DNA from: DATKBT01 sp035546295
GTDB lineage: Bacteria; Acidobacteriota; Thermoanaerobaculia; Multivoradales; Multivoraceae
DNA: 35,743 bases
Assembly: GCA_035546295.1 (NCBI GenBank)
Contig: DATKBT010000177.1
Span: 1 to 35,743 of the forward strand
Direction of reading: 5' to 3'
The translations under genes were made by a program, and so were the position numbers. Under the pieces are notes generated by a model. That model was not told where the DNA came from. It did not search any database and saw only the letters and a list, made by a program, of their open reading frames with translations. Shown here piece after piece: positions 1 through 7,857 of this stretch. Numbering within the stretch: the stretch's first letter is position 1; every line of letters begins with the position of its first letter.

Positions 1-2
1 CG

Positions 3-1946
3 AGCCCGGACACCCGTCGCGACGACGAGGGGCGGCCCGAGCTCCGCGCGACGCTCACGGACGTCACCCTGATCGGCCTCCTGGCGCTGCTGGTGCGAGT
101 CGTCTTCGCCCTCGCGTTCTCGCGGACGCCGATCGGCAGCCTCGTCTACCTGGACGCGGAGACCTACGACCGTCTCGCGCTCGCGCTCATGGAACGGACC
201 GGCCCCGCGCTCGAGCCCTTCTTCGTCGAGCCCCTGTACGCCTATGTGCTGGCGGCGATCTACGGCGTCTTCGGTCGAGGACTCTTGCCGGTGCGGATCC
301 TTCAGATCCTGGGCGGCGTGGCGGCCGCCATCCTCGTCTACCTGGTGGCTCGGCGGCTCTACGGACGCTGGGCCGGGCAAGTCGCCGGCGGCGTCGCCGC
401 CCTCTACGGTCCCTTCGTCTTCTACGACTCGATGCTGCTCAAGACCTCGGGGGAGGTGCTGATGGCAGCGCTCCTGTCGTGGCTCCTGGTTCGCACGCTG
501 CAGGGGAGGAGCCGTTGGATCGAGTGGGTGACCATCGGCCTGGTTCTGGGGCTGGCGGTGATGCTCAAGGCCAATTTCCTGGTGCTGGCCCCGGTCGTCC
601 TCGGCGCGCCCTTCCTCGTCGCCGGCGGGAACCCGCGCCGCGCGCTCGCGCACTCGGTGACCGCCGGCGTCGCGCTCGGCTTGGTCCTCCTGCCGATCCT
701 GGTGCGCAACACCGTTCTGGCCGGGGAGCCGACCTTCCTGACCAACAACGCCGGCATGAACTTCTATCAGGGGAACCGCGAGGGCACCGACGGCGGGCTG
801 GACATCCCCGAGTTCATCCGCACCGACCCCACCCGCGAGCAGGCCGACTCGGTGGCGGAGGCGCGGCGGCGGATCGGAGACCCCGAGCTCTCGGCCGCCG
901 ATGCGTCCAGCTTCTGGTTCGCGGAGTCGCTGCGATTCATCCGCGATCAGCCTGGAGGGTGGCTGCGCCTGATGCTCCGCAAGACGCTCCTCTTCTGGAA
1001 CGACTACGAAGCCGCCGACAACCTCAGCTTCCACTACACGCGCGACGTGGTGCCCTGGCTCTGGCTGGCGCCGCTCGGGTTCTGGCTGGTGGCGCCCCTC
1101 GGCCTCGCCGGAACCCTGGCCGGCGCCGGCGGCGGGAGGGCCGAGTGGCCGCTGCGGGCCGCGGTCCTCCTGCTGACGCTGGGTACGGTGCTCTTTCACG
1201 TCGCGGACCGTTATCGGCTGGCCGCCGTGCCGGTGCTGATCGTCCTCGGCGCCGGCTTCGTGCGGCGGATCGGGGAGAGATGGCGACGAGGCAGGCGGCG
1301 CGCGGCGGTGGCGGCAGTCGGGCTCGCGCTGGGCGCGGCGCTGCTGGTCATGGGTCCCGACCTCTACCCGGGTGGCCAGGACATGGCCACCTACGACCGC
1401 ATCATGGCGCTGGGCTACGCCCGGCAGGGGGACGAAGCGCGCGCGGCACCCTATCGAGAGCGAGCCGTCGCCGCCTACTACCGACAGGGCCTGGCGCTGC
1501 TCGATCGGGGTCAGGACGACCGCGCCGAGATCAACCTCCTCCAGCTCGCGCAGCTCGAGCCCGACCAGCCGGGTCTGTGGTACCACCTGGGGATCGCCGA
1601 GGAGAGGCTGGGACAGCCCGCACGAGCTGCGAGCTCGTTTGCGCGGGAGAACCCCGACGGTCCGTACGGCGTTTCCGCGCTGACCCGCCTCGCCCGCCTG
1701 CATCTGCGGGCCGGTCGGCTCGAGGCAGCCGAGCAGGCGCTGCTGCGCGGCCGCGAGGTCGATCCTCGCAATCCGGCGCTGCTCGTCGTCCTCGGCGATC
1801 TCCGGGCCCTCCAGGAGCGCTTCGACGAGGCTCTCGACCACTTCGAGGCGGCGCTCGAGCTCGATCCAGGGGCGGAGCCCGTGACGCGGAGGATCGAGGC
1901 AGCCCGAGCCCGGCTGGAGTCGGCAGGCGGCGCCGAGGGTCGTTGA
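3..1946 (+). CDS. GT-C type membrane glycosyltransferase-like protein with C-terminal TPRs (5' truncated)
   Basis: The open frame runs in from the window edge without a stop. Codons before the first in-window GTG (position 93) already encode a hydrophobic helix (LIGLLALLVRVVFALAF), so the true start is probably upstream and the gene is partial. After a first helix comes an extracytoplasmic loop with an acidic LDAETYD motif, as in PMT/GT39-like GT-C enzymes. About ten more hydrophobic segments follow, up to roughly residue 420 counted from 93. The last 160 residues are soluble and form three to four TPR-like helix pairs (for example around ALLVVLGDLRALQERFDEALDHF). Such proteins usually transfer sugars from polyprenyl carriers to periplasmic acceptors, with the TPR part binding partners. 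The substrate cannot be deduced. The family call is moderately secure and the enzymatic role is inferred. Confidence 0.75.
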   Translation, partial: SPDTRRDDEGRPELRATLTDVTLIGLLALLVRVVFALAFSRTPIGSLVYLDAETYDRLALALMERTGPALEPFFVEPLYAYVLAAIYGVFGRGLLPVRILQILGGVAAAILVYLVARRLYGRWAGQVAGGVAALYGPFVFYDSMLLKTSGEVLMAALLSWLLVRTLQGRSRWIEWVTIGLVLGLAVMLKANFLVLAPVVLGAPFLVAGGNPRRALAHSVTAGVALGLVLLPILVRNTVLAGEPTFLTNNAGMNFYQGNREGTDGGLDIPEFIRTDPTREQADSVAEARRRIGDPELSAADASSFWFAESLRFIRDQPGGWLRLMLRKTLLFWNDYEAADNLSFHYTRDVVPWLWLAPLGFWLVAPLGLAGTLAGAGGGRAEWPLRAAVLLLTLGTVLFHVADRYRLAAVPVLIVLGAGFVRRIGERWRRGRRRAAVAAVGLALGAALLVMGPDLYPGGQDMATYDRIMALGYARQGDEARAAPYRERAVAAYYRQGLALLDRGQDDRAEINLLQLAQLEPDQPGLWYHLGIAEERLGQPARAASSFARENPDGPYGVSALTRLARLHLRAGRLEAAEQALLRGREVDPRNPALLVVLGDLRALQERFDEALDHFEAALELDPGAEPVTRRIEAARARLESAGGAEGR

Positions 1947-2124
1947 CCTTCGACCGGCGGAGGGAGCGGGACCGATGTCGCGTGGCTGGAAAACGCCCGG
2001 TTGGTCGGGGTCTTGCACTCCACTCCTTCCCGAGAGCAGCTCGGCGAGCGACCGGAGCCGCTTCGGCTCACGGCTCACCGACTCGGGCGCGACGCCCGGA
2101 CACCCTCGTTCAGGAGGTCTCCAG

Positions 2125-2454
2125 ATGCCAGCAGCGAAGAAGAGGAGCCAGAGGAAGAGCACCCAGCGGCCGCGCAGCGGCGCCGGGCGGAAGGACCGCG
2201 CTCGTGCGCGCACGAGCCCTCGTAGCGGCGGGTCGAGCTCGCCAGACTACAAGGTCTACAAGCGCATCACGGTCACCGCGACCTCACCCGATGGCTACTC
2301 CGACGCCGTCCGGGTCGGTATCGCGAAGGCCCGGGAGACGATGCGGTGCCTGTCCTGGTGGCAGGTCCTCGACCAGCGAGGCCGGATCGACCCCGAGAGC
2401 TGCGAGATCGACGAGTACCAGGTGACCCTGGCGATCCACTTCGAAGTCGAGTAG
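2125..2454 (+). CDS. Dodecin-family flavin-binding protein with basic N-terminal tail
   Basis: Residues about 42-109 match dodecins: YKRITVTATSPDGYSDAV, then LSWWQVLDQRG and a final YQVTLAIHFEVE strand. Dodecins assemble into hollow dodecamers that store or buffer flavins. The Trp in the SWW segment and the Gln in YQVTL correspond to the residues that stack on and contact the isoalloxazine ring. The start at 2125 is chosen because an AGGAGG ribosome binding site lies 7 bases upstream; an ATG at 1975 in the same frame has no such support. The normal family length is about 70 residues. This protein has an extra ~40-residue N-terminal tail very rich in Lys, Arg and Ser, which is unusual. It stands alone, 178 bp after the upstream membrane protein. 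Confidence 0.9.
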   Translation: MPAAKKRSQRKSTQRPRSGAGRKDRARARTSPRSGGSSSPDYKVYKRITVTATSPDGYSDAVRVGIAKARETMRCLSWWQVLDQRGRIDPESCEIDEYQVTLAIHFEVE

Positions 2455-2466
2455 CGCGCGCCTCAC

Positions 2467-2498
2467 CGGTCGCTCGCGACCGCACGACTGGACAGTCT
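2467..2498 (+). terminator. Tandem hairpins downstream of dodecin
   Basis: A perfect 7-bp stem (CGGTCGC, loop TC, GCGACCG) is followed directly by a 5-bp stem (GACTG, loop GA, CAGTC) ending in CTTG. It starts 12 bases after the dodecin stop. There is no proper T-tract, so this is a terminator-like structure, not a certain intrinsic terminator. Confidence 0.4.
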
Positions 2499-2600
2499 TG
2501 CGACGCCGGCGGAAAGAACTTCCGAAGGCTGGGGGCGGTGCGCCCTGACCGGCTGCTTCGTCGAGCCGTCGCCGAGGGACGGGTTTCGCTGACGCAGTCC

Positions 2601-2892
2601 TCAGGACCAGATGGTGCGCAGGGCGCGGGCGAAGTTGGCTCCGAGGATGCCGCGGTCGGTCGTCGGTGTAGCACGACGGATGAGACCCTCGGTCAGGTCG
2701 AACATGCGTCGCGGGTGGTCGACGCCCTCGATGTCGATCACCAGCGACCCGCCGACCAGGTCGATGCAGCGGGTGCTGTACTCGCTGGTCCCGCCGTCCT
2801 GGGCGCGGGCCGAGCGGTGCCGGCCGAGGTTGATCATCGGCGCCAGCAGGGCTGCGCCGAGCAGGCGCCGCGCGCACCGGCTACGGCAGATC
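2601..2892 (-). pseudogene. Decayed peptidase M19 (membrane dipeptidase) remnant with internal deletion
   Basis: On the minus strand the frame reads a Tat-like leader end (RRLLGAALLAPMINLGRHR), then EYSTRCIDLVGGSLVIDI. These resemble the N-terminus of Tat-exported M19 dipeptidases. Without interruption it continues with GVDHPRRMFDLTEGLIRR and ILGANFARALRTIW, which resemble the extreme C-terminus of the same family. The ~300 residues in between, with the metal site, are missing. In addition, RATPTTDRGIL stands where RGYTDDDRGIL would be expected; this is explained by loss of one G and gain of one C about 15 bases apart. The 5' end abuts the stop of the neighbouring secreted-protein gene and no good start is visible. 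I read it as a non-functional remnant. Confidence 0.7.
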
Positions 2893-3648
2893 CAGCAGCG
2901 GGCTGAGCCGTGTGATCTCGGAAAGCTCCTTCGCTTCGAGCACGAAGCTGTCGAGCAGCCCGTTCTCACCGTCGTCGAAGATCTCGACCAGATAGCGCCC
3001 CTCGCCCCAGAGCGCGACGGGAGTGCTTCGCGGCCCCTGCCGAAGCTCCGAGATCCGCCCCAGGACGACCGGCCGGGCGTCCCCGAGCTTCCACACCCGC
3101 ACGACCGACCGCTCCTTGCGCGGCGCCTCGAAGTACAGGTCGATCGCGGAGCTCACCTCTCGGTCGGCACGCCCGGCGGCGTCGTGCCACCGCTCACGGC
3201 CGTTGCGCAGGCTCTTTTCCCGCATCGCGGCCAGCTCCGCGGGGCCGAGCTCCGAGAACACCGGCTCGCAATCGAGCCCCTCGGCGGGGTCCGCCGGCGG
3301 CGTCGCCCACACCACCGTGCGCATGCCCTTCTCGCCGAAGGAGCGTCGATACCGGACCTGCAGCCAGGGCACGCGGCCGTCGAGGGGATCGAGGTCGAAG
3401 CGGTGCTCGACCTCGGCGCCGACTTCGAGCCGATCGCGGCTCCACGAGCCGAGCCCCCAGCGGTACTCGTAGGAGATCGGCTTCTCGAGCGAGTTGGTCA
3501 GACAGACGGCGACGGTGCCGTCCTCTCCCTCGGCGACGGCCGCCCCGGCCGAGCCGAGCAGCAGAGCCGCCAGGGCGACCCCGCGCAGGCAGATGTCGTG
3601 CGCGCGAGAGAGAGAAGTGGTTCGAGGTCCATGTGATGGTTCGCTCAT
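2881..3648 (-). CDS. Secreted protein of unknown function
   Basis: This 255-residue protein has a late signal peptide: basic residues, then CLRGVALAALLLGSAGAAVA with a plausible AVA/EG cleavage near residue 40. The start ATG has a GGGGAG ribosome binding site 5 bases upstream. The mature part begins with a strand-rich segment (TVAVCLTNSLEKPISYEYRW) and contains two cysteines (CLTN, DCEP). A second half (VVRVWKLGDARPVVLGRI ... GEGRYLVEIFDDGENG) looks like a small beta-sandwich. I do not recognise the family. Export to the periplasm or surface is likely from the signal peptide. It is transcribed away from the BVMO fusion end, separated by 220 bp, and its stop touches the dipeptidase remnant. 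Confidence 0.75.
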   Translation of the reverse strand: MSEPSHGPRTTSLSRAHDICLRGVALAALLLGSAGAAVAEGEDGTVAVCLTNSLEKPISYEYRWGLGSWSRDRLEVGAEVEHRFDLDPLDGRVPWLQVRYRRSFGEKGMRTVVWATPPADPAEGLDCEPVFSELGPAELAAMREKSLRNGRERWHDAAGRADREVSSAIDLYFEAPRKERSVVRVWKLGDARPVVLGRISELRQGPRSTPVALWGEGRYLVEIFDDGENGLLDSFVLEAKELSEITRLSPLLDLP

Positions 3649-3868
3649 CTCGCTCCCCTACCTCCAACACGCCCGCGCTCCTGAGAGCTCGGGCCTGGGC
3701 CAACACACCGAACGTCCGGTAGCACGAGAGGATCTTACGGCAGATCGGCCCAACGGTCGCGAGCGGCCCGATCGCGCGCGCGCGCGGATGCAGGCGTTCG
3801 TGGCGACGGCCCCGGCCCCCGCTGGAGACCGACCCAGTGGATCTGCGGTCTCGTGCTGCCGGTGGCGC

Positions 3869-6544
3869 TCAGCCACTCGCGACTCCCGCCGCGGGCTCCT
3901 GGGCCTCCACGAACGCTTGCGAGAACCTCCGGACCGCATTCGCCATCCGGGCGCGAATCCGTGCTCCCGAGAGGATCAGGTCGACCGCCATCAGGGAGGT
4001 GTGGATGTGGCCTCGGCACGGATGGTGCTCGACGTCGACGCCGGCCGCCGCGAGCGCTTCGGCGTACGCGACGCCCTCGTCGCGCAGCGGGTCGAGCTCG
4101 CAGGTGAAGATCGCCGCCGGGGGCAATCCTTCGAGGGTCGAGGCGCGCAGGGGCGACGCCATCGGATCCGTGCGCTCGGCCTCGTCGGCGTAGTGGCTCC
4201 AGAACCACTCCATGAGCGGCGTCGTCAGCACGTAGCCGTCGGCGTTCTCCCGGTAGGAGGCGCGGGTCAGGTCGCAGTCGAGGACCGGCGCGATCAGGAG
4301 CTGGCCGGCGATCGCGGGGCCGCCCTCGTCCCGAGCGCGCTGGCACGCCACGGCGGCGAGGTTCCCGCCTGCGCTCCACCCGGCCAGCACCAGGCGATCC
4401 TGGAGGCCACCGAGCTCGCTCGCCTGCTCGGCGATCCACCGCGCCGCGGCGAACGCGTCGTCGGCCGCAGCCGGGAAGCGGGACTCGGGCGCGTGGCGAT
4501 AGTCGACCGATACCACGATCGCGTCCGAGCGCACGCACAGGTCGCGACAGAACGGATCGTCGGAGTCCTGAGCTCCGAGCACCCAGCCGCCGCCGTGGAA
4601 GTAGCAGACCACGGGATGAGGTCCCGCGCTCGCCGGCCGGTAGAGCCGGTAGCTCAGCTTCCCCGCAACGCCAGGCAGGCTGCCGTCGGCGACCTCGCCG
4701 ACCTCGGGGCCGGGCGGACGTCCCTCGGCCAGAGACTCCGACAGCGCCCGCGCCCCGGCCACCGACAGCGTCTCCATGCGCGGGATGTCGAGCTGCGCAA
4801 TCATCTGGAGCAGGAGCGCGACGTCGGGCTGGAGCCGGTTGATCACTCCGTCGTGGCACTGCTCGCTGGCGGGCCCCGAGAATCGGAAGCCGAGATAGCC
4901 CTCGGCGACGACCCGGTCGCAGGTCTCGCGGTAGGGGCCGACGCCGCCGATGTAGGGCAGGAATACCCGCGGCTTGCCGGGGACGTTGGCGCCCATGTAC
5001 CAGGAGCTCGCTCGCGGGAAGAGTGTGATCGCGGCGCAGTCGTCGACGTGCCGTCCCCAGGCGCTCTCGGCGGTCTCGGTCGGCTCGATCGTGGCGAAGC
5101 CGCTCTCGCGCAGGTGGACGAGGCAGTCGGCAATCCAGTCGACGTGCTGCTCGATCGAGACCACCATGTTGGACAGCACCGACGGGCTGCCGGGCCCGGT
5201 GATCATGAACAGGTTGGGAAAGCCCACGGTGGTGAGGCCGAGGTACGTCGTCGGCCCCTCCGCCCACTTCTCCGCGAGGGTCACGCCGTCGCGTCCTTGG
5301 ATGTCGACACCGACGAGCGCCCCGGTCATGGCGTCGAAGCCGGTGGCCCAGACGATCGCGTCGACTTCGAGAGTCTCACCACCAAAACGGATGCCGTCCT
5401 CGGTGATGGCCGAGATCGGCGTCGCGCGCAGGTCGATGAGCCGGACGTGCGGGAGATTGAAGGTCTCGAAGTACCCGCTGTCGAGGCAGGGCCGCTTGGT
5501 GCCGAAGGCGTGGGTGCACGGGCACAGCAGCTCGGCGGTCTGCGGATCCTCGACCACCGCTCGGATCTTGCTCCGGACGAACTCGGCGAAGGTGTCGTTG
5601 GCGGCGGCGTTGGTGATCAGGTCGCTGAACTGCTCGCCCGGCGCGAGCAGCTCCCCCTTGCTCCAGGCGACCTCGTAGCGCGCCATCCGCTCCTCGTCGG
5701 AGACCGCGAGCGCGCCTTCGGTCGGCACCGCGACCGGCACCCCGGCCTGTGACAGCCGCGCCGCCTCGCGGTACGCAAAGCGGCCGGCCTCGAGCGCCGC
5801 CCGCTTGTCCTCGGGGATCGGGCCGTTGCCGGCCGGCATCGAGAAGTTCGCCGTACGCTGGAAGACGACGAGCTCCTTCGCCTGCTGCGCGATGAGCGGG
5901 ATCGACTGGATCCCCGAGGAGCCGGTGCCGATGACGGCGACCCGCTTGCCGGTGAAGTCGACGCCCTCGTGCGGCCAGCGACCGGTGACGTAGACCTCGC
6001 CGGCGAAGCGACCGGCGCCTTCGATCTCTGGCTCCTTGGGCATCGACAGACAGCCGGTGGCCATCACGTAGAAGCGGCAGGTGAGCTCGCCGCCGGCGTC
6101 CTCGTCGCCGGTCTCGCCGGTCTTCTCGGCGCCAGACTCCTCGTTGGCGTGTCGGGTGAGGATCCGCCAGAGTGCCGCGCCGTCGTCCCATCGCGCTCCA
6201 GTCACCCGAGTCGAGAACCGGATGTCGCTTCGCAGGTCGTAGCGATCGGCCACGTGCTGGAGGTAGCGGAGGATCTCGGGTTGGGTGGCGTACTTCTCGG
6301 TCCACTGCCACTCGGCCTCGAGCTCCGGATCGAAGGAGTACTGATAGTCGAGGCTCTGGATGTCGCAGCGCGCTCCCGGGTACCGGTTCCAGTACCAGGT
6401 TCCGCCGACGTCGTCCGCGGCCTCGAGGACCACCGCGGAGAGGCCGGCCTTGCGCAGGCGGTGGAGCATGTAGAGCCCGGCCATTCCCGCTCCGACCACG
6501 ACCACGTCGACGTCAGGCGCCTCCACCTTCGATTCTGTCCTCAT
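3869..6544 (-). CDS. Baeyer-Villiger-type flavin monooxygenase fused to alpha/beta-hydrolase (esterase)
   Basis: This 891-residue fusion has two parts. The N-terminal ~590 residues are a class B flavoprotein monooxygenase: FAD Rossmann motif GAGMAGLYMLHRL, the GGTWYWNRYPGARCD segment, NADPH motif GTGSSGIQSIP, the conserved Arg segment TKRPCLDSGYFETFN, and WATGFDAMTG. The C-terminal ~280 residues are an HSL-family hydrolase with oxyanion HGGG near 650, nucleophile GWSAG near 722, DPLRDEG and the GHIHTS histidine. Together they could oxidise a ketone to an ester and then cleave it. The BVMO fingerprint (FxGxxxHxxxWP) reads FAGEVYVTGRWP, so the usual His is Val. An acidic low-complexity insert (EESGAEKTGETGDEDAGG) precedes FYVMATG. 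Start 6544 is supported by GGAGGAG 7 bases upstream; an upstream in-frame start at 6664 is not. It is divergent from the YihY gene across 292 bp. The substrate is unknown. Confidence 0.9.
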   Translation of the reverse strand: MRTESKVEAPDVDVVVVGAGMAGLYMLHRLRKAGLSAVVLEAADDVGGTWYWNRYPGARCDIQSLDYQYSFDPELEAEWQWTEKYATQPEILRYLQHVADRYDLRSDIRFSTRVTGARWDDGAALWRILTRHANEESGAEKTGETGDEDAGGELTCRFYVMATGCLSMPKEPEIEGAGRFAGEVYVTGRWPHEGVDFTGKRVAVIGTGSSGIQSIPLIAQQAKELVVFQRTANFSMPAGNGPIPEDKRAALEAGRFAYREAARLSQAGVPVAVPTEGALAVSDEERMARYEVAWSKGELLAPGEQFSDLITNAAANDTFAEFVRSKIRAVVEDPQTAELLCPCTHAFGTKRPCLDSGYFETFNLPHVRLIDLRATPISAITEDGIRFGGETLEVDAIVWATGFDAMTGALVGVDIQGRDGVTLAEKWAEGPTTYLGLTTVGFPNLFMITGPGSPSVLSNMVVSIEQHVDWIADCLVHLRESGFATIEPTETAESAWGRHVDDCAAITLFPRASSWYMGANVPGKPRVFLPYIGGVGPYRETCDRVVAEGYLGFRFSGPASEQCHDGVINRLQPDVALLLQMIAQLDIPRMETLSVAGARALSESLAEGRPPGPEVGEVADGSLPGVAGKLSYRLYRPASAGPHPVVCYFHGGGWVLGAQDSDDPFCRDLCVRSDAIVVSVDYRHAPESRFPAAADDAFAAARWIAEQASELGGLQDRLVLAGWSAGGNLAAVACQRARDEGGPAIAGQLLIAPVLDCDLTRASYRENADGYVLTTPLMEWFWSHYADEAERTDPMASPLRASTLEGLPPAAIFTCELDPLRDEGVAYAEALAAAGVDVEHHPCRGHIHTSLMAVDLILSGARIRARMANAVRRFSQAFVEAQEPAAGVASG

Positions 6545-6836
6545 CGACGAGCTCCTCCGAGTTGGATCTTTGGGCCTCTCGACATTCTCCCACGACGGAA
6601 CGATCCGCGCACCCGCGCAGGGCCGGCCGGCTCGTTTCCTGGGGTCTCCAGCTATCCGCCTCATGGAACGGGGTTTGCACCTCGTAGTTTGCAGCTCGTC
6701 GAGCGCCGAGAGTGACGGTGGCCGCCTCCCGGCCTCCCAATCGAAGCACAGACTCCGCGCGGCAGGTCCGAGCAGGAATCGGCGAGCCGGAGGGACTTAC
6801 GTGTCGAGCGAGAACGAATTGCTGGAGGAACGACCG

Positions 6837-7853
6837 ATGAGAGCGAGCGAGGAGCACGGGCGGCAGCGCGGCCGATGGGCCGAGCGTCCTAGGAAGATCC
6901 CGAAGAGAGGCTGGCGAGAGGTTCTCCAGCGCGTCAAACGGGAGGTCGGCGACGATCACCTGATGATCGTGGCCGCGGGAATCGCGTTCTACGCGATGCT
7001 GGCGCTGTTTCCGGCCCTGTTCGCGGCGCTCTCGATCTACGGGCTGGTCGCGAGCCCCGCTGAGGTCGCGCAGCAGATTTCGTCCCTCGCTGCGCAGCTC
7101 CCCCAGGCCACCAGCGACCTGCTCACGAACCAGCTCCAGTCGATCGCCGCCAACTCCGAGACCGCCCTGGGGTGGAGCGCAGCTCTCTCGATCCTGTTCG
7201 CCCTGTGGAGCGCGTCGAAGGGCGCCAAGGCGTTGATCAAGGGCGTCAACATCGCCTACGACGAGGAGGAGACGCGCGGGTTCCTGAAGCTCCAGGGCCT
7301 GGCCCTCGCCTTCACCGTCGGCTTCATCGTCTTCGGAATCCTCAGCCTCGGCGCGATCGCCGTCCTTCCCGGCATCCTCGCGAGCGTCGGTCTGGGGCCG
7401 GTGGGCGAGGTGCTGGCGCAGATCGGCCGGTGGGCCCTGCTGGTCGTGCTCGTGTTGGTCGCGCTCGCCACCGTCTACCGCTTTGCTCCCGATCGCTCGG
7501 GCGCCCGCTGGACCTGGCTTCGCCCCGGATCGCTGATCGCCGCGGCGCTCTGGCTGGTGGCCTCGGGCCTGTTCTCCTGGTACGCCTCGAGCTTCGGCAG
7601 CTTCAACGAGACCTACGGCGCGATCGCGGGCGCCGTGGTGCTGCTCCTCTGGCTGCAGATTTCTTCGCTGGTGGTGCTGCTCGGTGCGGAGCTCAACTCC
7701 GAGCTGGAGCACCAGACCGTGACCGACACCACGACCGGACAGCCGCAGCCGATGGGTGAACGTGGCGCGGTGAAGGCGGACACGCTGCCCGACGACGTGT
7801 CGGAGAGTGAGAGGCGCTTCTTGTCGGTGGAGCGCCGCTCTCGGTCCTCCTGA
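6837..7853 (+). CDS. YihY/BrkB-family inner membrane protein
   Basis: The protein has 338 residues. A basic cytoplasmic N-terminus (KRGWREVLQRVKREVGDDHLMIVAAGIAFYAMLALFP) is the family hallmark (YihY/UPF0761, formerly annotated as RNase BN). It is followed by about six membrane helices with the conserved SASKGAKALIKGVNIAYDEEE loop and RFAPDR before the last helices (GSFNETYGAIAGAVVLLLWLQ). The C-terminal ~50 residues are a polar cytoplasmic tail. The start is set by GGAGGAA ending 6 bases before the ATG. The function of the family is unsettled; transport or envelope roles have been proposed. It converges on the DNA polymerase IV gene with only 4 bases between stops. Confidence 0.88.
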   Translation: MRASEEHGRQRGRWAERPRKIPKRGWREVLQRVKREVGDDHLMIVAAGIAFYAMLALFPALFAALSIYGLVASPAEVAQQISSLAAQLPQATSDLLTNQLQSIAANSETALGWSAALSILFALWSASKGAKALIKGVNIAYDEEETRGFLKLQGLALAFTVGFIVFGILSLGAIAVLPGILASVGLGPVGEVLAQIGRWALLVVLVLVALATVYRFAPDRSGARWTWLRPGSLIAAALWLVASGLFSWYASSFGSFNETYGAIAGAVVLLLWLQISSLVVLLGAELNSELEHQTVTDTTTGQPQPMGERGAVKADTLPDDVSESERRFLSVERRSRSS

Positions 7854-7857
7854 TGGG

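Noticed and set aside
3494..5752. Long plus-strand open frame (752 codons) opposite the BVMO-esterase gene
   Set aside because: It is an antisense shadow in GC-rich DNA. The minus strand has full, ordered catalytic motifs while this frame is Arg/Ala/Gly-rich with none.
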